DNA of 64,000 nucleotides from Trogon surrucura (taxonomy: Eukaryota > Chordata > Aves > Trogoniformes > Trogonidae): assembly GCA_020746105.1 (NCBI GenBank), contig CM036658.1, positions 35,581,004-35,645,003 on the forward strand, in the 5' to 3' direction. The first letter of the stretch is position 1; each line of letters opens with the position of its first letter. The notes beneath the pieces were generated by a model that saw only the letters and a list, made by a program, of their open reading frames with translations, ran no database searches and was not told the origin of the DNA. Position numbers and translations under genes: made by a program. Below, piece by piece: positions 48,706-59,498 of this stretch.

Positions 48706-51700
48706 GGTGGAAGGCAATGATTGTGTTCCCTGATAGAGACTCATTTGGACAGGTTTCTGTCATGGATGTTTCTATTTATATAAGTCATCTGCTGTATGTA
48801 TTTGTAAGCAGTTCTCCATTACAATTTCTTCATTCATTTCTGAAAAGCAGATATAAAATAAAAGTTATAATTTTTTTTTACTGAATCAATAATTTTTAGT
48901 GATTGTGACTTGTGCTCCAGACATTGTAGAAAACTAATCTGAGGGATTTAAACTGAGTTAAAAAAATAATCATTAAAGAAACTGCTTGCACTGTTTTTTT
49001 ATTTAATATAAAAAGAAAATACATTGTAAACCTCAGAATCGCTAGGAAGACTTTTATGTTTGATTTTCTTTGACTAACATCCTTACAAGTGCCTTAAACA
49101 GTATAGTATCTATTCAGTACAGTGTAAATTCTTTGTTATTTGTTGCACAATAGTGTGTTTGGGAAAAGATGGGTGTACATTAAAAAGTGGCTCAGAAAAC
49201 AAAATTTAATGAGTGCAACAAAGGTAACCAGGGAGTCCAATAATTAATGTTACTTCTTTGGAAGTATATATTAATCAACAAAATCTCCAGGGTGTTAACT
49301 GAGCAAAATATTTATTTGATAAAGCTCACAAACCAAGAATACCTTAATTATTTCAGTGAATTTATGTTACTTTTTACAGTTGTATAAAATGTAGGGGAAA
49401 AAATGTAAATATTCAAGTAAGGTATAAGTTTTTTGCCTTCTCTAATAAATTCTCTACTGTGAGTCTCTTTTGATTTTTATTTCAAAAATGTAAATATAAT
49501 AAAAAGAAAACATTAGAAAGAAGAAAATATTTCACTGTAAAAACAAAATAAAAAAAATAAAAGCTCCTCTTCAAGGGGAGAAGACAGTGTGCCCTGGGCT
49601 TACAAGAGGGAGCATTGTTTCTTTCTTGCTTTTGCAGATGTTTCTGTCCAGAGTAGATGACCTCGATTTACCATGATGATGTCATCAAAATGAAGGATGA
49701 AGGAAGGTTATCTGTGCCCAAGAGAGTGACAGGAAGATGGCATAGGTACATTTCTTTTTAATTTCTAATTCATGAGGACTATCTGAGAAGAGATAGCTCT
49801 TATAAACCAAAAGAGCTGGTGTTATTGTAATTATTTTTTTCTGGTGGGAGAAAAATGCACCCATTTAGCAAATGTTAATTGTTGGTTTGGGTTTTTTTTT
49901 TATATGAAGCTCTTTAATACACAAAAATTAATCAGTTTCCAGTATGGAAATACTTTATTTTACTTTTTTTTTCTCCATCTCCGGACAGTCTATTGATGCA
50001 TTTTTTAATTAGAAAGGAACCAACAGTGTCTTAATTCATGATAGAATGTCAGTTCACAGACCAATAAATCTAATCAATTTGTTTTGAAGGGAAAAAAGTC
50101 TCATTAGGATTTTGGGGGGGATACTAAAGGCTGAGGAGTATTTCTCTGTGATTCAAAGTTCTGCCTTGCTAAAGTGAATCAACAGCAAATTCCTACTTCC
50201 ATTTCGCCTATTTTTTGTATTTCTTTTATGACCAGGGAAACTTTCACCTAAAGCTGCTGTTAAGGGTCTAGCTCAAATCTTGAGGAAATGCAGCTCTTTT
50301 CTAGACTGGCTTAACTGATGATAGAAACACTGAAGTACAGTAACTGATGCCTTGCTGTAGCCATCATTCCTGAGTTGATTTGAAGCAAGAATATTTATCT
50401 GTTTTCAATGTCACTACTAACTGAATGTTCACTGAATCATGGGGCAACTACTACATATCCTGTACCATATTTAGAAAAGGAAGCAAAACCAAAAACAAAT
50501 GTGAAGAAAATATGTTCTGTGCTAAGTGTGTTATTGAAAAACTATTAAACATGAAAGGACTGTTGGACCTTTGATCCTTTGACTGATACTTCCCTGTTAA
50601 CTGTCTCCTTAATGCAACTGTTTTATGCATCTCCTATATACATACTTGTTTTTCTCTACATTTATGTAAAAGCAATAACATTTGATCCTTAATAGCTAAT
50701 CACAATAAATCTAAGTTTTGGCACCTTTTATTTTTTTCTCAGTTTAATAAGGAGCTGGATATTGCTGAGAAGCTTTTAGGAGTTTGGAAAAAGAACAGAA
50801 TTTCCTAAATTTATTTCTCAGAATGTGGAAAAATGTGGGAAGCATTTGACTAAGTGTTAATAACCTTGATTCTACTTCTGGTTTCACTGCTAGTGTGATG
50901 TACCATCTTAAGGAACTGATGTTTGTTAATGATACCAACTGTTCTATAAAATATTTTGGCATGCAGTGGTGGAATAGGCTGTATAAAAATGTAACTGTTT
51001 AAAAATTTTCAAAATAAGTTGGTTCACATTTGAATTAAAAAGAAATAAGAAAAATAAAGAAGGAAGGAATTTATAGGAATGTGGCAAATCAAAGGCCACT
51101 AGGAATATAAGATTAGGGCTTATTTAATTAATATCTTTGCTTTAGATAGTATTTTTGTCTATTTTTGGCTAAGACCAAATGTAAAAAGTATTCCTCAAAA
51201 AATGCAATGTTTCTTTGTTTGCTTGCTGGAAAGATTCTCACAACAGTAGATTATTAACACAATTCTCCCTGACCCAAGTAACTTACCTATTTTTTATTCT
51301 TGTAATACCATGTTCAAGGGAGACCAAAAATAATACGCAGTGTAACTAACTTCCATAAATATTTTGTATCACTGGAATAAAGAAGATAATGAATAATAAA
51401 TGAAACAAACCCAGGCCAATCATAAATTTATCTTGGTGTAAACATAATATTTACATATTCCAAAAAAAGGAAATGAAACAAAGCAAAAATTTTTGCATAA
51501 AATTAAAATCTTAACTCTGACACTAAATCTTTTTCATATTATCGTATTTCCTAGGAATGTGAAAAGAGAGTTAAGTTACAGCATATTTTACCAGCCTTGT
51601 GTTTTTTGCAAATTGTGGAGCACTATGGCTGAAAAAACTCGTGTTTAGAATCCTCTTTTAGCAAAAGCATTTATTCTATTAGCATGATGACTATATGTCA

Positions 51701-54189
51701 GAGCTTCAAAACGGTGATATTATTTGTCCAACAGCTGATCTAGGTAATTAGTTTTGTTGTTAGAGACTTAGCTGAATGCAACAGGAATATGTTGTAGGTT
51801 GTCCCTGATAGTGTGGTGTAATATCTTCCAGGTTTTTTGAGAAATGTTTTAGATAAACCTTCCTTTGGAAGGCTTGTCCCGTTGACTTTCATTTTCTTTT
51901 TGTAGTTATTAGTTACCACATACTTTTGCTGAAAAAAAGCTGTATATGTGCTTTTTGCATGAAATAAATAGAGGCATTTGCCTTTAATTATATTACTATT
52001 TTTAGCATAATACTTCACAAATATTAATAGCCTTTATAGAAATATGATCCCCAGGCAAATGAAAAAATATTACAATTTAAAATGATTTGTATAAATACAT
52101 AGACCTCCTGGACTCTTTTTTTTTTTCACAATCTGCAGTTGAAGGAGTGTTTTCTGATTAGTGCATAAAGACAGAAATCAAATATACTTAGTTTATCTTC
52201 ACCCCACTCCTAAAAACAATACCTTGAAGTTCAGAAGCTCAATAAAACTAAGTTTTATGCTCTTCTTACACATGGATTGTTCCTTGCTATGAAAGTAAAT
52301 ATTCATTCTTTGCCTTTTAATGCAAGATTTGCATCTGAGATTCTGGCTCATTCCCATATATGCATCTTGCTCATTTTAATGCTGGTTAAAACATGAGAGT
52401 AATCAAGTGGATTTTCTGTGTGATTTGAGTTCCTGGTCTCTGTTGCTTTTAGGGAGACAATTTTACACACTACTAAGAATCCTGGCCTTCCAACTGAAGA
52501 TATTCTATGATTAGTAATTGCCATAATTGCAAAAAGGTAAGATAAGAAAATCATGCACAGTTTTCAGTCACAAAAGAAGCATCTTCCTTGAACCTTGAGA
52601 CTGTACATCCAAAATCTAATGGAGACATGTTCAGAGGACCATGACCATGTTGTGTTATTGGGTGTGATCTGACGACAGCATTCAAAGAAGAGAGAGGATT
52701 CAGGTAAAATGGGTAGGTATAACACTGAGACTGAAAAGCATCTGAGTTTAAATGTATATATTGAAGATGATTTAAAGCTTCTTTTCTAAAAAGCATTAAT
52801 GAACAATAGAAAATGATAGCATGTAGCTGACTTCATGCAATGTTCTGTAGTTTCCCATCCATGAACAAAGAGAAAAAGATGGAATTGTATTTATATTAAT
52901 ATTAATCTATTTTGATGGCACTTTTGTAAGAGTAGATACTGCTTGAGACTAATTTTTTTCTTCTCCGTTTTCAGACAGCTAAATTCTGTTTTGTGTCAGA
53001 GCAGCAATTCATTCAGTGTCATTTAACTAATAGATATAATTCATACTCCCTTTGCACAAATATGCATTTTTCTTTAAATGTGAATGACCAAGTAGCTTGA
53101 AACCAGAGGCTTCTGAGTGAGGTGACAACAGTTGACCAAGCCCTTACCAAGTTCCTACTCATCTGGTGCTTCTTCCACCAGTTTGTTGTGACCCAAAAAG
53201 TTACACAGCCCGCAGATGTGTAGAGATCATTTTATAGGATACTCTATTATGCAAGAATATGGGGACTGTTATCCTCTAAATTTTTCTACTTTATTACAGA
53301 TTACCAGAAATACCAAAAAAAAACCCCATCACGAGGAGGTATACTACCATAAAATTACCACTAAGAAGTATGCCTATGAGTGACAACATGAATGCAAATG
53401 TACACATACCAAGTTATTACAAATTACTATCAGTAACCAATAACAGCATCAATCAATCATAGAGCAACAATTGATATTACAGTAACAACCAATAACAGTA
53501 ACAGCAAAGTAGGTATATACTGTTACAAGTTATCACAAATTTATCAATAATGTAACAGCAGATATTCTTGTGATAGGCTAATTTTATGGATATGTAATGC
53601 TGAAAGGAAGTTTTCAGAATAAGCCAAACCATCACGGAGGGGAATACAAACCAGTCACAGAAGGGAACACAACCGCCTCTAAAAAAAGAAATGACAAACC
53701 AAAACAACCCCAAAAGTGAGGTCTTTAAAGCATGGCCAATGTGGTAACAGACAAGTGTCTGACTTCAGAGATGATCCACATCAGAACCTGGAGTCAGCCA
53801 GGGATCCCTAGAGAGAGTCCAAGATACTGAAGAAAGTTTGTTCAGGTTTCAACCTGCAGTGGAAAGGAAAAGGACATGCAGCATGGGAGGTTCTTGGAGA
53901 GAAAACTCAGTTTTGGACAAAAAATAAGTTCCTTCAACATCCTAGAGATGTAAGAAGGTATAGGACACATTGAGCAATGAATAGGTGCTATTAATTTCTG
54001 TTTTCACTAACAACAACCAATAGGTGATGATGGTTTTTGTTCTTTCAGACTGATTTTATTTTCCCAAACTGTTTCCATATATTAAAGTTGCAGTTAAAAT
54101 TTCTGGGGGTTTTCACATACTTATTAGTTGTATCACAGGTTGTCTCTCGTTTCTAGGCATCCTAGCTACAATATCTTCTAGTTGTTCTA
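48706..54189. other. Unique AT-rich DNA with weak exon-like segments
   Basis: No CR1 or LTR was recognised. Two segments bounded by good splice-like signals but closed in all frames lie at 49638-49745 (preceded by CTTTCTTGCTTTTGCAG) and 52453-52536 (preceded by CTCTGTTGCTTTTAG, followed by GTAAGA). At 53390-53560 the sequence repeats words such as AACAACCAATAACAGTAACA and TTACAA in a degenerate way. Confidence 0.4.
53390..53560. repeat. Degenerate A/C/T-rich internal repeats
   Basis: Words such as CAGTAACCAATAACAGCATC, CAGTAACAACCAATAACAGT and TGTTACAAGTTATCACAAAT recur with variation across about 170 bp. No fixed unit length is visible. The flanks (53100-53980) have a slightly different composition from their surroundings and may belong to an unrecognised old repeat. 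Confidence 0.35.
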
Positions 54190-54446
54190 AAATCATAAAA
54201 TTGTAGAATGTATTGGGTTGAAAGGGACATTCGGAGGTCATCTAGTCCACACCTCCAACAGTGGGCAAGGACATCTTTAACTGTATCATGTTGCTCAGAG
54301 CCCCATCAAGCCTGACCTTGAATGTCTCCATGGATGGGACCTCCACCATCTCTCTGGGCAACCTGTGCCAGTGTTTCACCACATTCACCGTAAAGACTTT
54401 TTTTTTCTAACATCTATTCTAAATCTACCCTGCTCTAGTTTAAAAC
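54190..54446 (-). mobile_element. CR1: CR1 LINE (outer, older element), 3' part
   Basis: The plus strand begins AATCATAAAATTGTAGAATG (decayed tail). It continues through 3' UTR and antisense C-terminus (GTGTTTCACCACATTCACCG, ACATCTATTCTAAATCTACC) and stops at TAGTTTAAAAC. The undisturbed copy at 48.3 kb runs straight on from this point into CATTGCCCCTCATCC, and that continuation is found at 56628. The element was therefore split by an insertion. Confidence 0.93.
54442..54446 (+). repeat. Likely target site duplication (left), AAAAC
   Basis: AAAAC ends the left part of the outer CR1 and recurs at 56623-56627, directly after the inner element's tail. The uninterrupted relative at 48.3 kb has a single AAAACC at this place, supporting duplication on insertion. 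Confidence 0.75.
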
Positions 54447-54547
54447 TAGGGGAGAGGAGTTCTCACCGCAATGCTGACCCTTGTCTTGCAAAGGGACAGT
54501 TTTTTGTCAGCCATAGTTGTTACTCGAAGGCTGTTATTAAAGAAACA

Positions 54548-55568
54548 ATGGGCACTCAGACAGAGGTCCCACACAAACATGTAGGTATCCAGGCCTCTGG
54601 CCTCATAGAGTGCCAGAGCCTGGCATTTGAAACTGGGTAGTGGAGACAACACCAGTATCAGATGTGAACAGGTGAATGACGTGCTCAGCATGGTGGCTGA
54701 GCTAAAGGATGAAGTCGTTAGGCTAAGAGCAATAAGGGACTGTGAAAGGGAAATGGACTGGTGGAGCCAGACATCCCCAGGAGAGGGGCAGGTTGCTCAA
54801 AAGGAAGGAGATCCCACATCCTCTTGCTGTCCTGAAAAATGTGACCTAAGACATAGGGGGGGAATGGAGACAGTTCCCTCTCCGGAGAGGCAGGCCTATC
54901 CCCTCCCAACCTCCCTCATCATCCCAAATGGTCTTGCAGAGCGAGTATGGCATTCTGCAGGAATCGTTAGCAGATGGAGAGGAGAATGACTCACCCAGGC
55001 CTGAAGAGCCAGAGACTGGGTCACCATAGATCCACCATCAGATCTAGCTCTAAAAAGAAAAGTAGATGTGTCATTGTGGTGCGTGACTCCTAAGGGTGGC
55101 AGAGGGCCTAATAAGCCATCCTGACCTGCTTTGCAGAGAGGTTTACTGTCTCCCCAGGGCATAGTTTAGGAATGTGATAGACAAATTTCTCACCCTAGTA
55201 AAGCCCTCTGACTATTACCCCCTGTTAGTTTTTTGGGTAGGTATTGATGAGGTTACTAGGAGAAAGCCAAAATCAGTCGAAATAGATTTCAAGGCCTTGG
55301 GATGGCTGCTTAAGGGATCAGGGCACAAGTTATTTTCTCATCTACACCTTCGGTGGCAGTCATCAATGAGGAGATGAAAAGAAAGAGCTATCAGGTGAAC
55401 TCATGGCTCCAGCAATGGTGCTACAGGCAGGGTTTTGGGTTTTTCAATCAGGGGCTGATATATGAGGCACCTGGCCTGCAGGCAGCAGGTGGGATGCACC
55501 TGTTCCAGAGGGGAAAAAGGATTTTGGGGCAGGAGTTAGCAGGGCTCATTGATAGAGCTTTAAACTAG
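54548..55568 (+). pseudogene. CR1 ORF1 protein (coiled coil and SGNH esterase domain), decayed
   Basis: CR1 ORF1 encodes an RNA-binding accessory protein whose C-terminal half is an SGNH-type esterase. Here the N-terminal part reads MGTQTEVPHKHVGIQASGL; after a shift, CEQVNDVLSMVAELKDEVVR has the heptad pattern of a short coiled coil. The esterase half is recognisable as VRDS (from the GDSLLRG motif, followed by a stop), DYYPLLVFWVGIDEVTRR, FKALGWLLKGSGHK, and GMHLFQRGKRILGQELAGLI ending in DRALN. The nucleophile block is broken and the Asp of the usual DGVHL catalytic pair is lost (GGMHL), though the His remains. It is not functional. Confidence 0.83.
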
Positions 55569-55789
55569 TAATGAAGAGGGAAGGGGACATAACTGGGCCT
55601 GTAAAGAATAAGCTTGGGGAAGCACATCAGGACCCTTAGGATGGTGGACTAGTGAGGAATCTTGCTCTGTCATCTCAGCTGGGACAAGAGGTAAGTGTTT
55701 AAAAATCATAGAAACATCTGAGAAGAGTCAGGTAGGAAACAGGATTCCCCCCCATAAAAGGTGTTGGGATCATTAGCTCACCTGAGGTG

Positions 55790-56467
55790 CTTCTATAACA
55801 ATGCATGTAGTATGAGTAACAAACAGGAGGAGCTTGAAGCTTTGATGTGGCAGGAAAACTATGACATAGTGGCCATCACAGAAATGTGGTGGGATACCTC
55901 ACACAACTGGAATGCCAGAGTCAATTGATACAATCTCTTTCACAGGGATAGACAGGGAGGGAGAGGTGGTGCGTTGGTCCTGTATGTTAAAGAATGTTAT
56001 GAAAGCTCAGAAATTGAGCATTGTGATGATGAGGTTGAAAGTGTTTGGATTAGGTTAAGAGTCAATAAAGGTGATATTGCTGTGGCAGTCTGCTATAGAC
56101 CTCCCAAACAGAGCAGTGAGGTAGATAGAACTTTCTATAAACAGTTGGGAGAAATCTCATGCTCACTTGCCATTGTCCTTGTGGGGATTTTTACCTTCCA
56201 GGTATCCGCTGGGAATACAAGACAGCAGAGAGGGAACAATCCAGAAGGTTCCTGGAATGTGTGAAGGATAACTTCCTCACACAGCTGGCAAGTGAACCGA
56301 CCAGGGAAGATGCCCTGCTGGACCTTCTGTTTGTGAACAGAGAAGGTCTAGTGGAAGATGTGGCAGTTGGAGGCCGTCTAGAGACCAGTAATCATGAAAT
56401 TATCAAGTTGTCTATTCTTGGCAATGCTAGGAAGAGTGACAGCAAAACTGCCACTTGGGACTTCTGA
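55790..56467 (+). pseudogene. CR1 ORF2 endonuclease domain, decayed
   Basis: The N-terminal endonuclease of ORF2. After the linker it reads MWQENYDIVAITEMWWDTSH (catalytic Glu kept), a stop near 55926, then VLYVKECYESSEIEHCDDEV, VAVCYRPPKQSSEVDRTFYK and LAIVLVGIFTFQ (the metal-binding Asp of VGDFNF is lost). After a shift it reads KDNFLTQLASEPTREDALLD, LFVNREGLVEDV and SNHEIIKLSIL (SNHE in place of SDHE). The coding remnant stops at 56467, and the expected linker to RT is cut off within about 70 bp. Confidence 0.85.
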
Positions 56468-56622
56468 AGGGTAGACTATGATTTGTTTGGGAGATTCCTC
56501 AATAAAGTCCCTTGGCTGGGGGGAATCTTTTAGTAGGTTGATAGGGCTCAGATAAAGGGTGGGCTCGATGATCTTCTAGGTCTCTTCCAGCTGATAAGAT
56601 TCTATGATTCTATAATTCTATG

Positions 56623-56627
56623 AAAAC
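56623..56627 (+). repeat. Likely target site duplication (right), AAAAC
   Basis: The partner of 54442-54446, after which the outer CR1 resumes with CATTGCCCCTCATCC. Confidence 0.75.
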
Positions 56628-57010
56628 CATTGCCCCTCATCCTATTGCTACACACCTTTGTGAACAGCCCCTCCTCAGTTTTCCTGTAGCCTCCTTCAGT
56701 TACTGGAAGGCCACTATAATGTCTCTCTGGAGCCTTCTCTTCTCCAGGCTGAACAGCCCCAACTCTCTCAGCCTGTCCTCACAGGATAGGTGCTCCAGCC
56801 GTTTGATCATCTTTGTGACCCCCCTCTGGACTTGTTCCTACAGGTCCTCATTCTTCTTGTGTTAAGGGCTCCAGAGTTGGACGCAGCACTGCATGTGAGG
56901 TCTCACCAGAGCAGAGCACAGGGGCAGAATCATCTCTCTCAACCTGCTGGCCACGTATTTCACTTTCATCCTAAAATAACGAGCTCTTGTAATGGCACAG
57001 TTTGCCTTAA
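56623..57010 (-). mobile_element. CR1: CR1 LINE (outer, older element), 5' remaining part
   Basis: Continues the minus-strand CR1 interrupted at 54446. The plus strand reads CATTGCCCCTCATCCTATTG, then ACTGGAAGGCCACTATAATG, TCTTCTCCAGGCTGAACAGC, CAGCCTGTCCTCACAGGATA and AGGTCTCACCAGAGCAGAGC, all antisense to the ORF2 C-terminal region (on the minus strand, MILPLCSALVRPHMQCCVQL). It degrades past AACCTGCTGGCCACG and ends near 57010. The edge is approximate. Confidence 0.9.
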
Positions 57011-59498
57011 TCTTCATCATCCATTTTTTTTTTTGGCACAAATTCAGTATGTTTTCTATGAATGCTAATTGAAACACGTGACAGGTAGGTTCCTGTCCCA
57101 AACATCTCCACAGAACTCGTCCTGTTCTTCCTTGAGCATTTTGCCAAAGGGAGTTTGGAATCAATTTTAATTTTGCAACTTTGTTTACCTTACAATAGCA
57201 GAATTTATATGGGGTGGACAACTGCAAATCTCGCGTGTAGTCCTCAAGATTGTTTTGTTCAAGAGACTAGACTGACAATATTTTCAGAAAAATCAATCTT
57301 TAAAGCTTAATGCAAAGCTCAGTAGATGAAGCAGAACCATGATTTATATATGGGTTTTGTTTTTGCAACAAAAGGCATCCCCCTGCTGTACCAGCAACAA
57401 CTGCTGAAATGCATTAATCAGACCTTAATTAACGTGGAAGAAACATGACAGTTTACATTTATTTCAGATTGGCAAATTGTACTTTATTTAGCAAATGAGA
57501 GCTGTCAAACACTGCCAAAGGACCTCAGACTGAGCACTGAGTTTCAAAAATAACTCTTAAAGTGACTTGAGCCTTTATAGGAGAGAGGTTTCAAAGTGTT
57601 TGTATAGGCATCACTAAGCATACCTCATGCTCAGCTTTCATAAATCTTTGAAGGAACACTCAAAGGTCATGATGTGTGAAATATTTTACAATGACACATT
57701 GTCATAGTATGTATGATTTATGCAAAAAAAAAAGCTACATTTAGTAGTGAGAAATGAAAAAGAAACAAAAGCAAATTTTGCGTCTGCTTAGATGGATCTT
57801 AAAGCAGTAACTGTGGGAGACAGAACAAATTGTGTGCACCTACCAATGTGCAGTTTAAGAGCTATTGCCTTCCTAATAAATTGGAGGTAGACGGGTAGTG
57901 ATGGACCGGATTAGGCCTGTGCTCTCGTTGGTGCATAATGTCTGCATGAGTTGCAGATTTTTTTTTCATTTACAGGGTGCTCTTGACCTGAGCATCGAAA
58001 GAGAAGATGGAAGATAAGCAGCTGGGACAACAGCAATGGGGCAATAGACTGTGAAATACACTCCAAAGCAAAAGTAAGTTTATGGCTGAAAAATTGGGTT
58101 ATGAAGATGCAAAGGGACAGGGCGGACACAATAAATAAATTACTCAGCCAGCAAGATGCACTGTAAATTCAAACTTAACAGAAAATATCAGTTATACAAA
58201 TCAATCCACAACTCTTCTTCTTTTCTATCTGTGCTTATCCTTGTTAAAAAAGGGTTCAACTGTGTTTACTGAGAAAGCAAAAAAGTAGAGTGTGCTGAAT
58301 AGGTGTGAGAAAAAAAAACGGCTTCTGGAACATAAACAAGTACAGCTTGAACTGCCTGGGTCCACTGTCATAGTCCTATATTCTCCTAATGCTTGGTAGT
58401 GGTTGGTAGGCAAGAATGTCTAGTATGCTTGGTTTCTTCAAGGCGAAAATATTGCTAAAGCTGTGTTTGGAAATGCAGATCCTATAGCTATGTTGCTTTG
58501 CATTGGTAGTTGGCCTTTCAGTGCTGTGGTATGTTGCACAATGAGAGCCTGGTGCCTTTTAGTTGTAAATAAACTACTCTTTCACCTGACAGTATTTTGT
58601 TACTGATACAGGAATGCAGCTAGCTAAACAGTGCCAGGGCTTGTGCCATTCCTGTGCTCTACTTTTTGCACTGCAGAGCCCTACCAAAAAACAGGGAGTG
58701 TAAGAGCATCCCAGGTATAGCTCTCAGTTGGTATTTCAAAGTAAGTTCCACACCAAGCTAAACTTACTGGTCAGGAACATGATTTTGAAGACAGGGAAAA
58801 AGAAGAGGAAGCCACACTCTAAGTTCAATCAATAAAACTGCTTAAATTAATCAGAGTGTGCTAATAAATCAGGATGACCGTACTGGAAGGTGAGCTTGAG
58901 TAAGTCTTCTGTATATAGTGCATAACCTCAGTGATTTTTTGCAGTGATTTCCCAGGATTTCTGAAAGGTGCTTATACCTAAGCCTTCCTCCTAATGTCTG
59001 GCTTATGCAATTCCTCACAAGAGAAGAAAAACAAAATTCAGAAATTTATGTTAAAAAAAAAGAGGAAAAAAAGACTGAACAGATTTTAACTTGTGTAGTT
59101 CAATAAATAAGGTTTTTATAACTTTCTTATAGTAATGTCTATCTACCTGTACACACATACTAAAAAATCTAGGATTTTTTTTCTAACACTAGCCAAATTA
59201 CTAAATTACCTGTAGTAAGTTTTCCTCATATCTAGTGGATGCACACTCACTGAGTCTAAGAAGGAGCATACACTTCAGTGATAATTTTGCAGGACTAAAC
59301 TCCAGTTATAAGGCAGGCATGCAGGAATAAACGTTGTTTGTATTCTCTCTGTCCCATTTATCTAATGTTCCCTAAAGTAAAAGAATGCATGTTAAATGGC
59401 CTTGGTATTTTGTGCCAGCATGTAGAACTACTCCATGCTTTGTTCTACTTGGGCGTGTCCATGTTTTTACTCATTTAAGAGGTCAGCATCTTTATGCT
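57011..59498. other. Unique AT-rich DNA with possible noncoding functional segments
   Basis: No gene was recognised. The segment 57400-57560 is a non-repetitive block containing TTAATTAA and similar homeodomain-type cores and could be a conserved noncoding element (inference). The segment 57976-58073 is bounded by strong splice signals and is listed separately. The remainder shows nothing. Confidence 0.4.
57976..58073 (+). other. Exon-like segment, noncoding (candidate only)
   Basis: An excellent acceptor (ATTTTTTTTTCATTTACAG) precedes 57976 and a near-consensus donor (AAAA|GTAAGTTT) follows 58073, leaving 98 bp. All three frames contain stops, so if used it would be an exon of a long noncoding RNA or untranslated region. 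No polyadenylation signal or promoter was linked to it. It has the strongest pair of splice signals I noticed outside the repeats. Confidence 0.22.

Larger units (their letters stand above)
54447..56622 (+). mobile_element. CR1: CR1 LINE (inner) with ORF1 and endonuclease but no RT
   Basis: A 2176-bp plus-strand CR1 lying between two copies of AAAAC. It opens TAGGGGAGAGG, carries recognisable ORF1 (54548-55568) and the ORF2 endonuclease (about 55790-56467), and then within about 80 bp reaches a 3' UTR (GGGTGGGCTCGATGATCTTC) and tail (ATTCTATGATTCTATAATTC). About 2 kb that should encode the reverse transcriptase and C-terminus is absent. It is the only copy here with ORF1, hence nearly complete at its 5' end. 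Several stops and shifts show it is not young. Confidence 0.9.
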
